A stretch of DNA of 32,232 nucleotides, taken from NCBI GenBank assembly GCA_017538255.1, contig JAFYJD010000018.1, positions 1 through 32,232 of the forward strand, read 5' to 3'. Source of the DNA: Clostridia bacterium. GTDB taxonomy: Bacteria > Bacillota > Clostridia > Christensenellales > CAG-138. The notes under the pieces are model-generated. The model saw nothing but the letters and a program-made list of their open reading frames with translations, was not told where the DNA came from and did no database searches. Numbering within the stretch: position 1 is the stretch's first letter; each line of letters opens with the position of its first letter. Shown here piece after piece: positions 14,865-22,771 of this stretch. Made by a program: the position numbers and the translations under genes.

Positions 14865-16654
14865 TAACGAGCCTGCGCCAAAACGACCACGGCGGTCATA
14901 TCGTCCGCTCCGCCGCCGTTTTCAAGCGCGCTTAGCACGAGCATCTGCGCTCCGAGAGTTGGGTCTGCTTCCGCCGCAGCGCGGCAGAGCGCGTCATTGA
15001 GCGCGTCCCCAAGGGCGTCGTACACGCCGTCGCTCATCATAATAAGCGCATCCCCCGCCCTAAGACGCTCGCGGAACACGGCGGGCTTCGCACCCTCGAC
15101 CGCGCCTATCGGAAGCGCCTCGGAATAGAGCGTATAGAGCGTGCTGCCCCTGATGATATAACTCGGCGGCGCGCCGTGCTTTACTGCAACAAGGCCGGCA
15201 CTTACCGGATCTATGAGCGCCGCGTCGAGCGTTGCGTACATCTCTCCGCGCTCGCGCATCACAAGCAGCGCATTTGCGCATTCCGCCGCCGCGGATGGCG
15301 AGAACCCGCAGCCGACGAGTTTGGAAAACAGGCTGACGGTCATTTGACTCTCGGAGCGTGCGCGTCTGCCGCTTCCCATCCCGTCGCTTATCACGGCAAC
15401 GGAGCCAAAATCGCAAGATGCGGTAAGCGCGCTGTCGCCGGCGGCGTCGCTGCCGTCCTTTTTAAGACAATGCACGCCGCATTTGAGTACTATGCTGCGC
15501 TTTTTGTTTTCCCTAAACGATGCTATCTCCCCTAAACACTCCGCCGTACCCGTTATTATCGGGCGTATCGTTTTGGCGCCGTCGGGCGGGAACAGTTCTG
15601 CGATTTCGTCAAGCGTGTGCGCGAGCATCGCGAGTTTCATAAGCGCAAACAGCGCGCGCCGCTCCGCCTTCTCCGTGCGCTCCGTGGTCAACCCCGCGCG
15701 AATGCGCAGCGTCAGGCTCTCCTTTATCGGCAAAAACGCCGCAAAAGCGATTATCAGTTCTCGAAAGTTCGGCGCGCCCGTGCCGCTCATAAACACATAA
15801 AAGCATATGGCCGGCAGCGCAAACGCCGCCGCGAGGGCTATCCTGCCGAGCGGTCGGACAAGCGCCGCCGCAAGCGCACACGATGCTATGACCGCAATGA
15901 ACATATAGTCCGCATCAGCCGCTTTTACGCGGCATATCGCCATAAGCGCAGCAGCCGCCACCCCCGCCGCACCGCGAACGCGAACGGCGGCGAGCGAGAA
16001 GAACAGCGTCATCACCACGCCGAGCCGTATTCCGAAAACCGCCGTGCGCCCAAGCGAGGCTATCACCATGCCCGCGCATACAGCGAGCGCGATCAGTTTT
16101 TCATCCGTCAGCACACGCTTGTCCAATGCGTTAAGTGCTCCGAAGCCGTGCGCGCATGCGAGCATAAGAGCCATACACACGCCTGCCGCGCAGATATAGG
16201 CAAGATATCCCTCGCCGTCAACGCCGCGCCACAGCCCGCATACAAGCCCTATTGGTATAAGCACAAACAGCAGAGCAACGCTCAGGGCACATTTTATCGC
16301 CGCTGTCATACCGTCGCTGCCGCGCAGAAGGCCGATAAGCGCAAGCAGCAGTATTACGGCGACTGCGCCAAGCAAGTTTTTGTCTGCGGCGCAGCCCGCC
16401 AATGAAGCTAAGGCGGCGGGCAGGATGCGCTTTGTATCCCGCGCCATCCAAAGCCCGCTGACCGCCGCAAGCGCGGCAAACGGCACGGCAGGCACGTATA
16501 TGTCCAAAAAAAGCAGGGCGTTTAGCCCGCGCGCAAAGTACGCGAGCGGGAATATCAGCATACTCGGCATTATGTATTCCCACGCGATATGCTCCCGCCT
16601 AAAAAACCCGACCGCGCGCCGCGTTGAAAGCGCGTATTTTTTCAAGGTCTCCAC
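14861..16654 (-). CDS. spoIIE: Stage II sporulation protein E-like PP2C phosphatase
   Basis: 597 residues from a GTG at 16654, behind AAAGGAG with a seven-base gap. An in-frame reading back to 16828 runs through the neighbouring terminator and is rejected. The N-terminal half (about 25-330) is many hydrophobic helices. The C-terminal PP2C phosphatase domain (about 390-597) has metal-binding signatures SDGMGSGRRARSE (D424), MMSDGVYDALGD and ADDMTAVVV. In Bacillus SpoIIE dephosphorylates SpoIIAA in the forespore to activate sigmaF and also binds FtsZ. It is shorter than the roughly 825-residue Bacillus protein, mainly between the membrane part and the phosphatase. The best evidence in the window for an endospore former. 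Confidence 0.88.
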   Translation of the reverse strand: METLKKYALSTRRAVGFFRREHIAWEYIMPSMLIFPLAYFARGLNALLFLDIYVPAVPFAALAAVSGLWMARDTKRILPAALASLAGCAADKNLLGAVAVILLLALIGLLRGSDGMTAAIKCALSVALLFVLIPIGLVCGLWRGVDGEGYLAYICAAGVCMALMLACAHGFGALNALDKRVLTDEKLIALAVCAGMVIASLGRTAVFGIRLGVVMTLFFSLAAVRVRGAAGVAAAALMAICRVKAADADYMFIAVIASCALAAALVRPLGRIALAAAFALPAICFYVFMSGTGAPNFRELIIAFAAFLPIKESLTLRIRAGLTTERTEKAERRALFALMKLAMLAHTLDEIAELFPPDGAKTIRPIITGTAECLGEIASFRENKKRSIVLKCGVHCLKKDGSDAAGDSALTASCDFGSVAVISDGMGSGRRARSESQMTVSLFSKLVGCGFSPSAAAECANALLVMRERGEMYATLDAALIDPVSAGLVAVKHGAPPSYIIRGSTLYTLYSEALPIGAVEGAKPAVFRERLRAGDALIMMSDGVYDALGDALNDALCRAAAEADPTLGAQMLVLSALENGGGADDMTAVVVLAQARY

Positions 16655-16756
16655 TTTTTCGCTCCTTTGCCGTTTTCTTTTGATGATAGCATATGGGCGC
16701 AAAGAACGCTGTCGCTTTGCCGCCGCGCATTTTGGCGGCGCGTGTGGAGTTTGTGC

Positions 16757-16799
16757 GAAAAAACAAAAACGAACGGACGGCTTGCGCCGTCCGTTCGTT
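16757..16799 (-). terminator. Rho-independent terminator of the subtilase gene
   Basis: Perfect 14-bp stem AACGAACGGACGGC / GCCGTCCGTTCGTT with a four-base loop, followed on the minus strand by TTTTTGTTTTTT. It lies 56 bp after the subtilase stop. Confidence 0.93.
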
Positions 16800-16854
16800 A
16801 TGTTTAGGTATTGTCCGTTAACGGGCATTGCCGCGTCAGCGGAAGTTCATAGGA

Positions 16855-19800
16855 TCATTCCCAGATCTGCAAGAGATCAACCTTGAGCGTATTCTCGTCG
16901 GTGCAGTTGAAATGCCTGACCGCGATACGAACATCCTTGCCCGCATACTCGGTCAGATCGATCATGAACTGCTGCCACTCCTCGGTCATAACCGTTTCGG
17001 GCAAGATCTCAATGAAACCATTGGTTGTGAGGTCGAAGTTTGCAGCCTCAATGATATACACCGCGATATGCTCGTAGCAGTAGTTAGGCTCAAAGCCGGA
17101 AGCCCAGAAGCTAAAGGTCGGGTTGCCTTCGGGAAGTGTGATCGGAGCCGTAATGAGCCAGTTGTCGGGAGTAAGCGCGCCGGTGGCACTGCTCCAGGAC
17201 TTGGAACTTGCATAACTCTTTCCGTCATAAGCATACTCCTGAACTGAGGAGATGCCGAAGTTGTTGCCGTCGCCATCCGCATCGATCACGTACCATTCGT
17301 CAAGGCTTTCATCGGCCTCGAAACTCATCGAGTAGTACGGTTCTTCCTGTTCGGGAGCTTCAACGGGGATGAGTTCCTCGCCGTCGAACATGAACATCGC
17401 CTCATTGCCTGCGTAGTCCGCAACAAGGAGGTACTCGCCTTCCACGATGTCAATGGTCAGTTCGGTCGAAACGCCGCGCTCGGTCTCAAACAGACCTTCG
17501 GCGGATTTCTCGGTAGTGCCGTTCGATTCGATAACGATGACTGCCGCAACATAGTGATCGTCGCCTACCTGAACGGTGAGCTGATCGCCCAACTCAACGA
17601 TCTCAACGGTCGGCATAACGGTATCAACGTGTACTGGGATCTTCCACTCGGGATTCTGGTTGACATCGCGGGTAAACGCGTTGGTGGTGTACATGCCGTC
17701 ATTCTCAAGATCCGCGATGAGATGGATCACAACATCCTCACCAAACTGGGTGAAGTTGATGTTGGTCGGGAACGCACAGTAGGAGAGACCGAACTGATAA
17801 CGGTTGCCGCTCCTGTTGAGATAGTCCTTGTTGCAAAGAGTATCCGCACTGCCGTCGAGGGCAATACCGCTTTCGGTGATGGTTTGGAGAACGGTGCCGT
17901 TGGGATCCTCGATGGTGTAGGTGATGTAGGAGTTGCGGAGCAGACCTGCATAGAGGGTGTCCACGGTATCCATAAAGCCGTCGCCGTTCGGGGAGATCGC
18001 ATTGCGGTCCTCGAGATAGTAGCTCATATCTTCGGTCATAACATAGGGGTTGATACCGAGACCGAATATGGATTTACCGGACTTGCAGCCAACGGTGTTG
18101 GGGAAGTTGCTGCTGTTCCACGGAGCATCCTCGTAGTAGTAGCCGTAGTCGAGGGTCGCGGACTCGTTCCAGTCGCCGTAGAACTTGATGAACGGTACGG
18201 TAAGGCTGAGATCGCCTTCAAGAGGCATCAACTCAAAGAAGCCTTCGAGCATTGCGCCTGCGGTGTAGTAGTAATCAAGGTACGGGATGAGTTCTTCGTC
18301 ATCAAGGGAGAACTTGATGTTGACTTCGGTCTCGCCGCCGGCGGGAACTGTAACAACACCGGGCATCTCAAAGTTGATGTAGCCGAAGTCTACCTGACGG
18401 TATTGACATTCCTCAAGTTCAAGCGCGATACGGGTTGCGAGGATAGCATCCGCAACGGTGATCTCGCCGTCGCCGTCGATGTCGTAAGCCGCAACGTTAT
18501 CAACGCTGATTATACCAAGCGCTATCCTGGAGATCAGGATCGCGTCAACAACATTGATCTCGCCGTCGCCGTTGACGTCGCCGATCAGGGCTTCGTCTTC
18601 CTCGCTCGCGGCAAGGTTCATCGTTCCGCCGTAGTATACGCGAACGGTTTCGCCATTGAGTTCCTGAAGATTTGCGAACTTGAGCAGGAGCACGCTGGGC
18701 GCAATGTTGTATTTGAGTTCTTCTTCGCCGAAGTTGTGTACGGTGAAGGTTGCTTCGTAATCAGCACCGGTCTTCTCGGGATCGTCGCCGAGGTTGAGTT
18801 TAGGACGGTTGCCCTGAGTGCCCTCTACGGTAATGTAAGCGGTGGTGGTGGTGGCCTTTGCAAGGTTCATCTCACCTGCGCCCTGCTGATGCACGGGTGC
18901 GTATTCGCCGCTCTCGGAGTAGATCGGGGTGGTGGTGCTCATGAGGATCTGAGTAACGATGCACTGCTTCTCGTAATCGGATGCATCCGGGAAGTTGTTG
19001 TCAACATACTCGGATATGATCGCCATACCGCCGGCAATGTGCGGAGAGGACATCGATGTGCCGTTCCAAGCCTCGTAATCAACGCCGGAAACGGACGAAT
19101 CGGTCGAGGAGTAGATCGCGCCGCCGGGAGCTGTGATCTCTGGCTTCATAGCCATATTCGCGGTGAAGCCGCGGCTGGAGAAGCCGGTGGTCATATTGCC
19201 GTTGTCAACTTCGAATATGCCCATCTCTTTGCCGATGAACATCTCGGTCGCGCCGGACTCTTGGATCGCCTGAGCGTCCGCAAGGGTCATCGCCACGTGG
19301 GGGATGCCGCCATCTTCGTAGGTAACCATATTGATGGTGCCGGTGGTGTTGTTGTAAACAACGCACGCTACGGCGCCGGCGGCCTCTGCGTTTGCCGCTT
19401 TGTCAACGAAATTGATGGAGCCGCGCTGTACGAAGGCAACCTTGCCGTCTACGTCAACGCCTTCGAAATCTCCGGGATTACCGGGGCCCTCGATGAATAC
19501 GAACTCAACGGTCTGACCGCCGAGAGCGTCCCTGAGGAACACGGGGTTAGCGGCGTTTTCGGTGTACATATACTTAACGCCGTCAATTTCCACAAAGTAG
19601 TTCTGAGCTTTTGCGTTCTGAACAGCGGCAACGGATACGCCGTAGGGCCAGGTGGAAGGCGAACCTACAACGCCGAAGTCGATGTTGTTAACGAGGGTGT
19701 AGCCGTTCAAAGTGAGGCTTCCGTTTTGGGTAATGCCGAAGTTGCCGCCCCAGCGGTTTGCCATAGCGGCATCGTAGTCGTTGCCCGCGCTCATGGCGAT

Positions 19801-20901
19801 ATTAACGCCGGCGTCCGCACAGCGCTCGAGAACCTCTGCATAGGACGGATCGTAGAGTTCCTCGCTGCCGCAGGCGGAACCGAGCGACAGGTTTGCCGCA
19901 GCAACGCCGAGAATGGCACAGTCTTCCATAGCACGAATGATAACTGCCCAACTGGCGGTACCTGTCTTCGGGTTGAATACCTGCATCGCAACGATCTGCG
20001 CATCGGGAGCAACGCCCCTGATTACGTCGTTATTGCCTGCGGTGATACCCGCAACATGGGTGCCGTGGTCGCTTGAGCCGTGTGCTACGCTGGAAACGTT
20101 GGTGAAGTAGTTCCAACGGAAGGGGATCTTTGCGCTGTAGTAAACATTTTCCAAGGTCATTTCGTCCGCGCCGTTGCCCTGAAGCTCGCCGCCGTCGATG
20201 AACGCCTGGATATCGTCGCTAGTGAACATGACGGTCGCTTCATCGGGCTGAACGGAGAAAGCGGGATGGTCCACCTTGCAGCCGGTGTCGATGATCGCAA
20301 CAGCATAGCCTTGGCCGGAATAACCGAGATCCCAAGCAGCGGGCGCGCTGACCTGATCAACACTTGTAACGAGGTTGGGGGCTTCCCACTCGCCGGCTAC
20401 GAAAGCGCGCATACCGTCGAGCTTGTTGATTTCCTCAACAAGACGGTATTCGCCCTCGAACGCAAAGCCGTTGAAGATAACGGTGTAGTTGTAAAGAACG
20501 TTTACATCCACGCCGCAGTTGACCGTGATAGCGTTTGCCGCTTTCTTCTGGGAAGTGAGAAGCATCTCGCGATACGCGGTCGCATTCCTGAAATTGGCGG
20601 TAGCTTCTACTGCGGGAGCATCTTCGAGCTCAACCATAATCATAACGATATCGTTGGGCTGGACCGCTTCTTTGGTTTCAACATCGGCCGCCGCAAAAGT
20701 TCTGCCGTTCCTGATGGTCGAAGCATCGAAAGATTTGATCTCAGACTCTACGACTGCGGGTGCTCCGGTGCCGGAACGAAACTCAAAGTCGTCTGTGTGT
20801 TTGAGTTCGCTTTCGATCTGCGCCATCGCGCCGCTGAATGCGGGCAGTACCAACATCAGAGCAAGAAGGCAGGCAAGAAAGCCTTTGAAAGATTTCTTCA
20901 T
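16855..20901 (-). CDS. Secreted subtilisin-like (S8) protease with internal dockerin and C-terminal adhesin-type domain
   Basis: 1348 residues. Signal peptide (1-27), I9-like propeptide region (about 85-170), then an S8 catalytic domain with triad D205 (IIDTG), H279 (DHGTHVAG) and S616 (GTSMSSP), and oxyanion N337. A PA domain (about 455-560) is inserted before the catalytic serine, as in lactocepin-type enzymes. Residues 774-830 are a type I dockerin-like pair of EF loops (DVNGDGEINVVD and DIDGDGEITVAD). Beta-rich domains follow, and residues about 1190-1348 resemble cleaved-adhesin/MAM-type modules (DNWLITAPITLPEG). There is no sortase or S-layer anchor, so attachment may go through the dockerin to a cohesin. 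AAGGAGGAT precedes the ATG; the gene is monocistronic. Confidence 0.93.
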   Translation of the reverse strand: MKKSFKGFLACLLALMLVLPAFSGAMAQIESELKHTDDFEFRSGTGAPAVVESEIKSFDASTIRNGRTFAAADVETKEAVQPNDIVMIMVELEDAPAVEATANFRNATAYREMLLTSQKKAANAITVNCGVDVNVLYNYTVIFNGFAFEGEYRLVEEINKLDGMRAFVAGEWEAPNLVTSVDQVSAPAAWDLGYSGQGYAVAIIDTGCKVDHPAFSVQPDEATVMFTSDDIQAFIDGGELQGNGADEMTLENVYYSAKIPFRWNYFTNVSSVAHGSSDHGTHVAGITAGNNDVIRGVAPDAQIVAMQVFNPKTGTASWAVIIRAMEDCAILGVAAANLSLGSACGSEELYDPSYAEVLERCADAGVNIAMSAGNDYDAAMANRWGGNFGITQNGSLTLNGYTLVNNIDFGVVGSPSTWPYGVSVAAVQNAKAQNYFVEIDGVKYMYTENAANPVFLRDALGGQTVEFVFIEGPGNPGDFEGVDVDGKVAFVQRGSINFVDKAANAEAAGAVACVVYNNTTGTINMVTYEDGGIPHVAMTLADAQAIQESGATEMFIGKEMGIFEVDNGNMTTGFSSRGFTANMAMKPEITAPGGAIYSSTDSSVSGVDYEAWNGTSMSSPHIAGGMAIISEYVDNNFPDASDYEKQCIVTQILMSTTTPIYSESGEYAPVHQQGAGEMNLAKATTTTAYITVEGTQGNRPKLNLGDDPEKTGADYEATFTVHNFGEEELKYNIAPSVLLLKFANLQELNGETVRVYYGGTMNLAASEEDEALIGDVNGDGEINVVDAILISRIALGIISVDNVAAYDIDGDGEITVADAILATRIALELEECQYRQVDFGYINFEMPGVVTVPAGGETEVNIKFSLDDEELIPYLDYYYTAGAMLEGFFELMPLEGDLSLTVPFIKFYGDWNESATLDYGYYYEDAPWNSSNFPNTVGCKSGKSIFGLGINPYVMTEDMSYYLEDRNAISPNGDGFMDTVDTLYAGLLRNSYITYTIEDPNGTVLQTITESGIALDGSADTLCNKDYLNRSGNRYQFGLSYCAFPTNINFTQFGEDVVIHLIADLENDGMYTTNAFTRDVNQNPEWKIPVHVDTVMPTVEIVELGDQLTVQVGDDHYVAAVIVIESNGTTEKSAEGLFETERGVSTELTIDIVEGEYLLVADYAGNEAMFMFDGEELIPVEAPEQEEPYYSMSFEADESLDEWYVIDADGDGNNFGISSVQEYAYDGKSYASSKSWSSATGALTPDNWLITAPITLPEGNPTFSFWASGFEPNYCYEHIAVYIIEAANFDLTTNGFIEILPETVMTEEWQQFMIDLTEYAGKDVRIAVRHFNCTDENTLKVDLLQIWE

Positions 20902-21043
20902 GATTTATCCTCCTTATAAGGTTGCGTTGGCAGTGCTCGTCCCGCGGGATATCTGTTTTCTATGAAAAAAGCCGAGGATCCGTCCAAAACCGACTGTCCA
21001 AAGAGATAAAAACCCCCCGAAACGAGCGTATCCAATCCATTAC

Positions 21044-21072
21044 AGTATAATCTCAAAAGGGGAATGTGTCAA
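21044..21072 (-). promoter_or_regulatory. Promoter of the subtilase gene
   Basis: Minus strand: TTGACA, 17-bp spacer, TATACT, giving a leader of about 135 bases before ATG 20901. I recognise no riboswitch in the leader. Confidence 0.75.
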
Positions 21073-21197
21073 TACTTTTTATGATAATTCTATACTGTTT
21101 ATTATATTGATGCGGTATATTGCCAAAATCATTATATCCCCGCGTGTCCCATCTTCGTCAAGGCTGAAATATACTTTTGTTTCGGCATTTTTCAGGG

Positions 21198-21226
21198 TTG
21201 ACAAAGTCCGCAGCGGCTATTATAAT
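21198..21226 (+). promoter_or_regulatory. Perfect consensus promoter of rplJ-rplL
   Basis: TTGACA, 17-bp spacer, TATAAT, the exact vegetative consensus, with start predicted near 21233. It is about 180 bases before rplJ, which leaves room for the L10 leader. Confidence 0.88.
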
Positions 21227-21234
21227 GTAGCGGC

Positions 21235-21400
21235 AAATGAATATCCGCCAAAGACAGCAGGTGCCTGTTATGGGCTCAATATCCCGCCGAGGTGAAGCAA
21301 ACAGAACCGAGTACGCCCCTATGGGCTTATGATACTGTTCCTCGCCCCCGCGCTGTGGCTTGAGCCAACTGCCGGGGGATATTTGTTTGAAACTGTGACA
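21235..21400 (+). promoter_or_regulatory. Ribosomal protein L10 leader
   Basis: The 5' UTR of rplJ contains the characteristic stretches AAGACAGCAGGTGCC (21251-21265) and CCCGCCGAGGTGAAG (21283-21297) of the Firmicute L10 leader, where the L10-L12 complex binds its own mRNA. A further hairpin downstream (CCCCCG 21344-21349 with CGGGGG 21373-21378, inner GGCT/AGCC) could be the switching or attenuating element before the AGGAGG ribosome-binding site at 21401. Confidence 0.8.
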
Positions 21401-21415
21401 AGGAGGAAACACCAA

Positions 21416-21943
21416 ATGGCAAATGCTTCCATTATCAAAATGAAGGAGCAGCACGTCCAAGAGATCGGCGAAAAGATCAAGAAGGCTCAGTCCATCGTTC
21501 TGTTCGACTATCGCGGACTCACCGTTGAGGAAGATACCGATCTTCGCAACCAGATGCGCAAAGCCGGCGTCGAGTACGTTGTTCTTAAAAACTCAATGGT
21601 CGAAAGAGCCTGCCGCGAGCTCAATATGGACGAGAAGGTCTACGAGATGCTCAAAGGGCCGTCCGCTTTCGCGTTCGGTTACGAAGACGCAGTCGCGCCC
21701 GCAAAGATCCTCAAGGATTTCGTTAAAAAGGTCAAGAAGTGCGCCGTAAAGGGCGGTCTTGTTGACGGCGCGGTCACCGATGTCAAAGGCATCGAAGCGC
21801 TTGCGGATCTGCCTTCCCGCGAAGTTCTTATCGCCCGTATGCTCGGCAGCATGATCAGCCCCGTTCAGGGTCTGGCCATCGCGCTCGATCAGGTTGCCAA
21901 AAAACTCGGCGACGGTGCCGAAACCCCCGCTGCGGCCGAATAA
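21416..21943 (+). CDS. rplJ: 50S ribosomal protein L10
   Basis: 175 residues, the usual length. It begins MANASIIKMKEQHVQEIGEKIKKAQSIV in overlapping reading, with the conserved VLFDYRGLTVEED, LRNQMRKAGVEYVVLKNSM, LKGPSAFAFGYED and LIARMLGSMISPVQG segments. The C-terminal helix carries the L12 dimers of the ribosomal stalk. ATG 21416 sits ten bases after AGGAGG; the longer upstream reading would run through the leader and is rejected. Cotranscribed with rplL and autoregulated through the leader. Confidence 0.97.
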   Translation: MANASIIKMKEQHVQEIGEKIKKAQSIVLFDYRGLTVEEDTDLRNQMRKAGVEYVVLKNSMVERACRELNMDEKVYEMLKGPSAFAFGYEDAVAPAKILKDFVKKVKKCAVKGGLVDGAVTDVKGIEALADLPSREVLIARMLGSMISPVQGLAIALDQVAKKLGDGAETPAAAE

Positions 21944-21993
21944 GACCGCGCATCCCGCTTTCAAACAAAAAATCTTAATTGGAGGAAACAAAA

Positions 21994-22368
21994 ATGAATA
22001 AGCAGGAGTTTATCGAATACATCAAATCCCTTACCGTTCTCGAACTTGCAGATCTCGTTCACGCAGTTGAAGAAGAGTTCGGCGTATCCGCAGCCGCTAC
22101 CGCAGTTGCAGTTGCAGGCCCCGCAGCAGCAGGCCCCGCAGAATCCGCAGAAGAGAAGACCGAGTTTGACGTTGTCCTCAAGGGCTTCGGCGCAAACAAA
22201 CTCAACGTCATCAAGATCGTCCGTCAGGAACTCGGTCTTGGCCTTAAGGAAGCAAAGGACGCCGTCGAAGGCTGCCCCACCACTCTCAAGGAAGGCCTTT
22301 CCAAGGAAGACGCAGAGAAACTCGCAGCCGTATTCAAAGAGGCCGGCGCAGAGATCGAACTCAAATAA
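21994..22368 (+). CDS. rplL: 50S ribosomal protein L7/L12
   Basis: 124 residues: N-terminal dimerisation helices ([20 protein letters not shown]), an Ala-rich hinge (about 35-52) and the C-terminal factor-binding domain ([18 protein letters not shown], then [14 protein letters not shown] and [21 protein letters not shown]). GGAGG lies eight bases before ATG 21994. It forms the ribosomal stalk with L10. The gene is followed by a terminator rather than by rpoB. Confidence 0.97.
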   Translation: MNKQEFIEYIKSLTVLELADLVHAVEEEFGVSAAATAVAVAGPAAAGPAESAEEKTEFDVVLKGFGANKLNVIKIVRQELGLGLKEAKDAVEGCPTTLKEGLSKEDAEKLAAVFKEAGAEIELK

Positions 22369-22405
22369 TCACTCACTGTCACAGAAACAAGCGCCTTTTG
22401 GGGCG

Positions 22406-22446
22406 AACAAACGCGCGGGCCGCACGCCCGCGCGTTTGTTGCTTTT
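22406..22446 (+). terminator. Terminator of rplJ-rplL
   Basis: Perfect 15-bp stem AACAAACGCGCGGGC / GCCCGCGCGTTTGTT with a five-base loop, followed by GCTTTTATT. It lies 37 bp after the rplL stop. Confidence 0.85.
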
Positions 22447-22592
22447 ATTAAAGCCCGCAACCGCCATATGCTTTACGCTCAAAGCCCGATGACTGCTGGG
22501 GCGGCTCCGCTTTTTCAGTTGTGCTGAGTGTTCTTTCCCGCCGCGTAGTTCAGTCGCTTTTTTCATTTTACACAAGTGTTTTTTAGCAAACG

Positions 22593-22624
22593 AAATCGAC
22601 CCTGCATATGCAGGGTCGATTTTC
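22593..22624. terminator. Perfect 30-bp palindrome, probable bidirectional terminator
   Basis: AAATCGACCCTGCAT and its exact complement, centred on CATATG, with TTTT on the plus side. It lies between the rplL terminator and the convergent VWA/Fn3 gene (stop at 22772), so it could end that transcript. The rest of 22447-22771 shows no gene I can support. Confidence 0.6.
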
Positions 22625-22771
22625 GTGGATCAGTTGTGCGTCTGATCAGGAAGCGATGCCATAACGGTAGTTTAGCATCTGAACAGAAGGAGCCTCATTC
22701 TGTCGCGGGCGTCCCGGATGCGCGCAGGAACGCATCGCGGCAAAAATGGAGCGGATCTGGCGGAGTGGGTG

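Noticed and set aside
16654..16828. N-terminal extension of the SpoIIE-like protein by 58 residues
   Set aside because: It would read through the promoter-less zone and the subtilase terminator (16757-16799). A GTG with AAAGGAG at the right distance lies at 16654.
17554..20076. 840-codon open frame on the plus strand
   Set aside because: It is antisense to the subtilase gene, lacks any recognisable domain or ribosome-binding site, and arises from the codon bias of the real gene.
20902..21043. Possible riboswitch in the subtilase leader
   Set aside because: A 135-base leader is long, but I see none of the conserved cores of c-di-GMP, SAM, TPP, FMN or T-box elements.
22369..22575. 68-codon minus-strand frame after rplL
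   Set aside because: It overlaps the rplJ-rplL terminator, has no ribosome-binding site, and its composition is unlike that of a protein.
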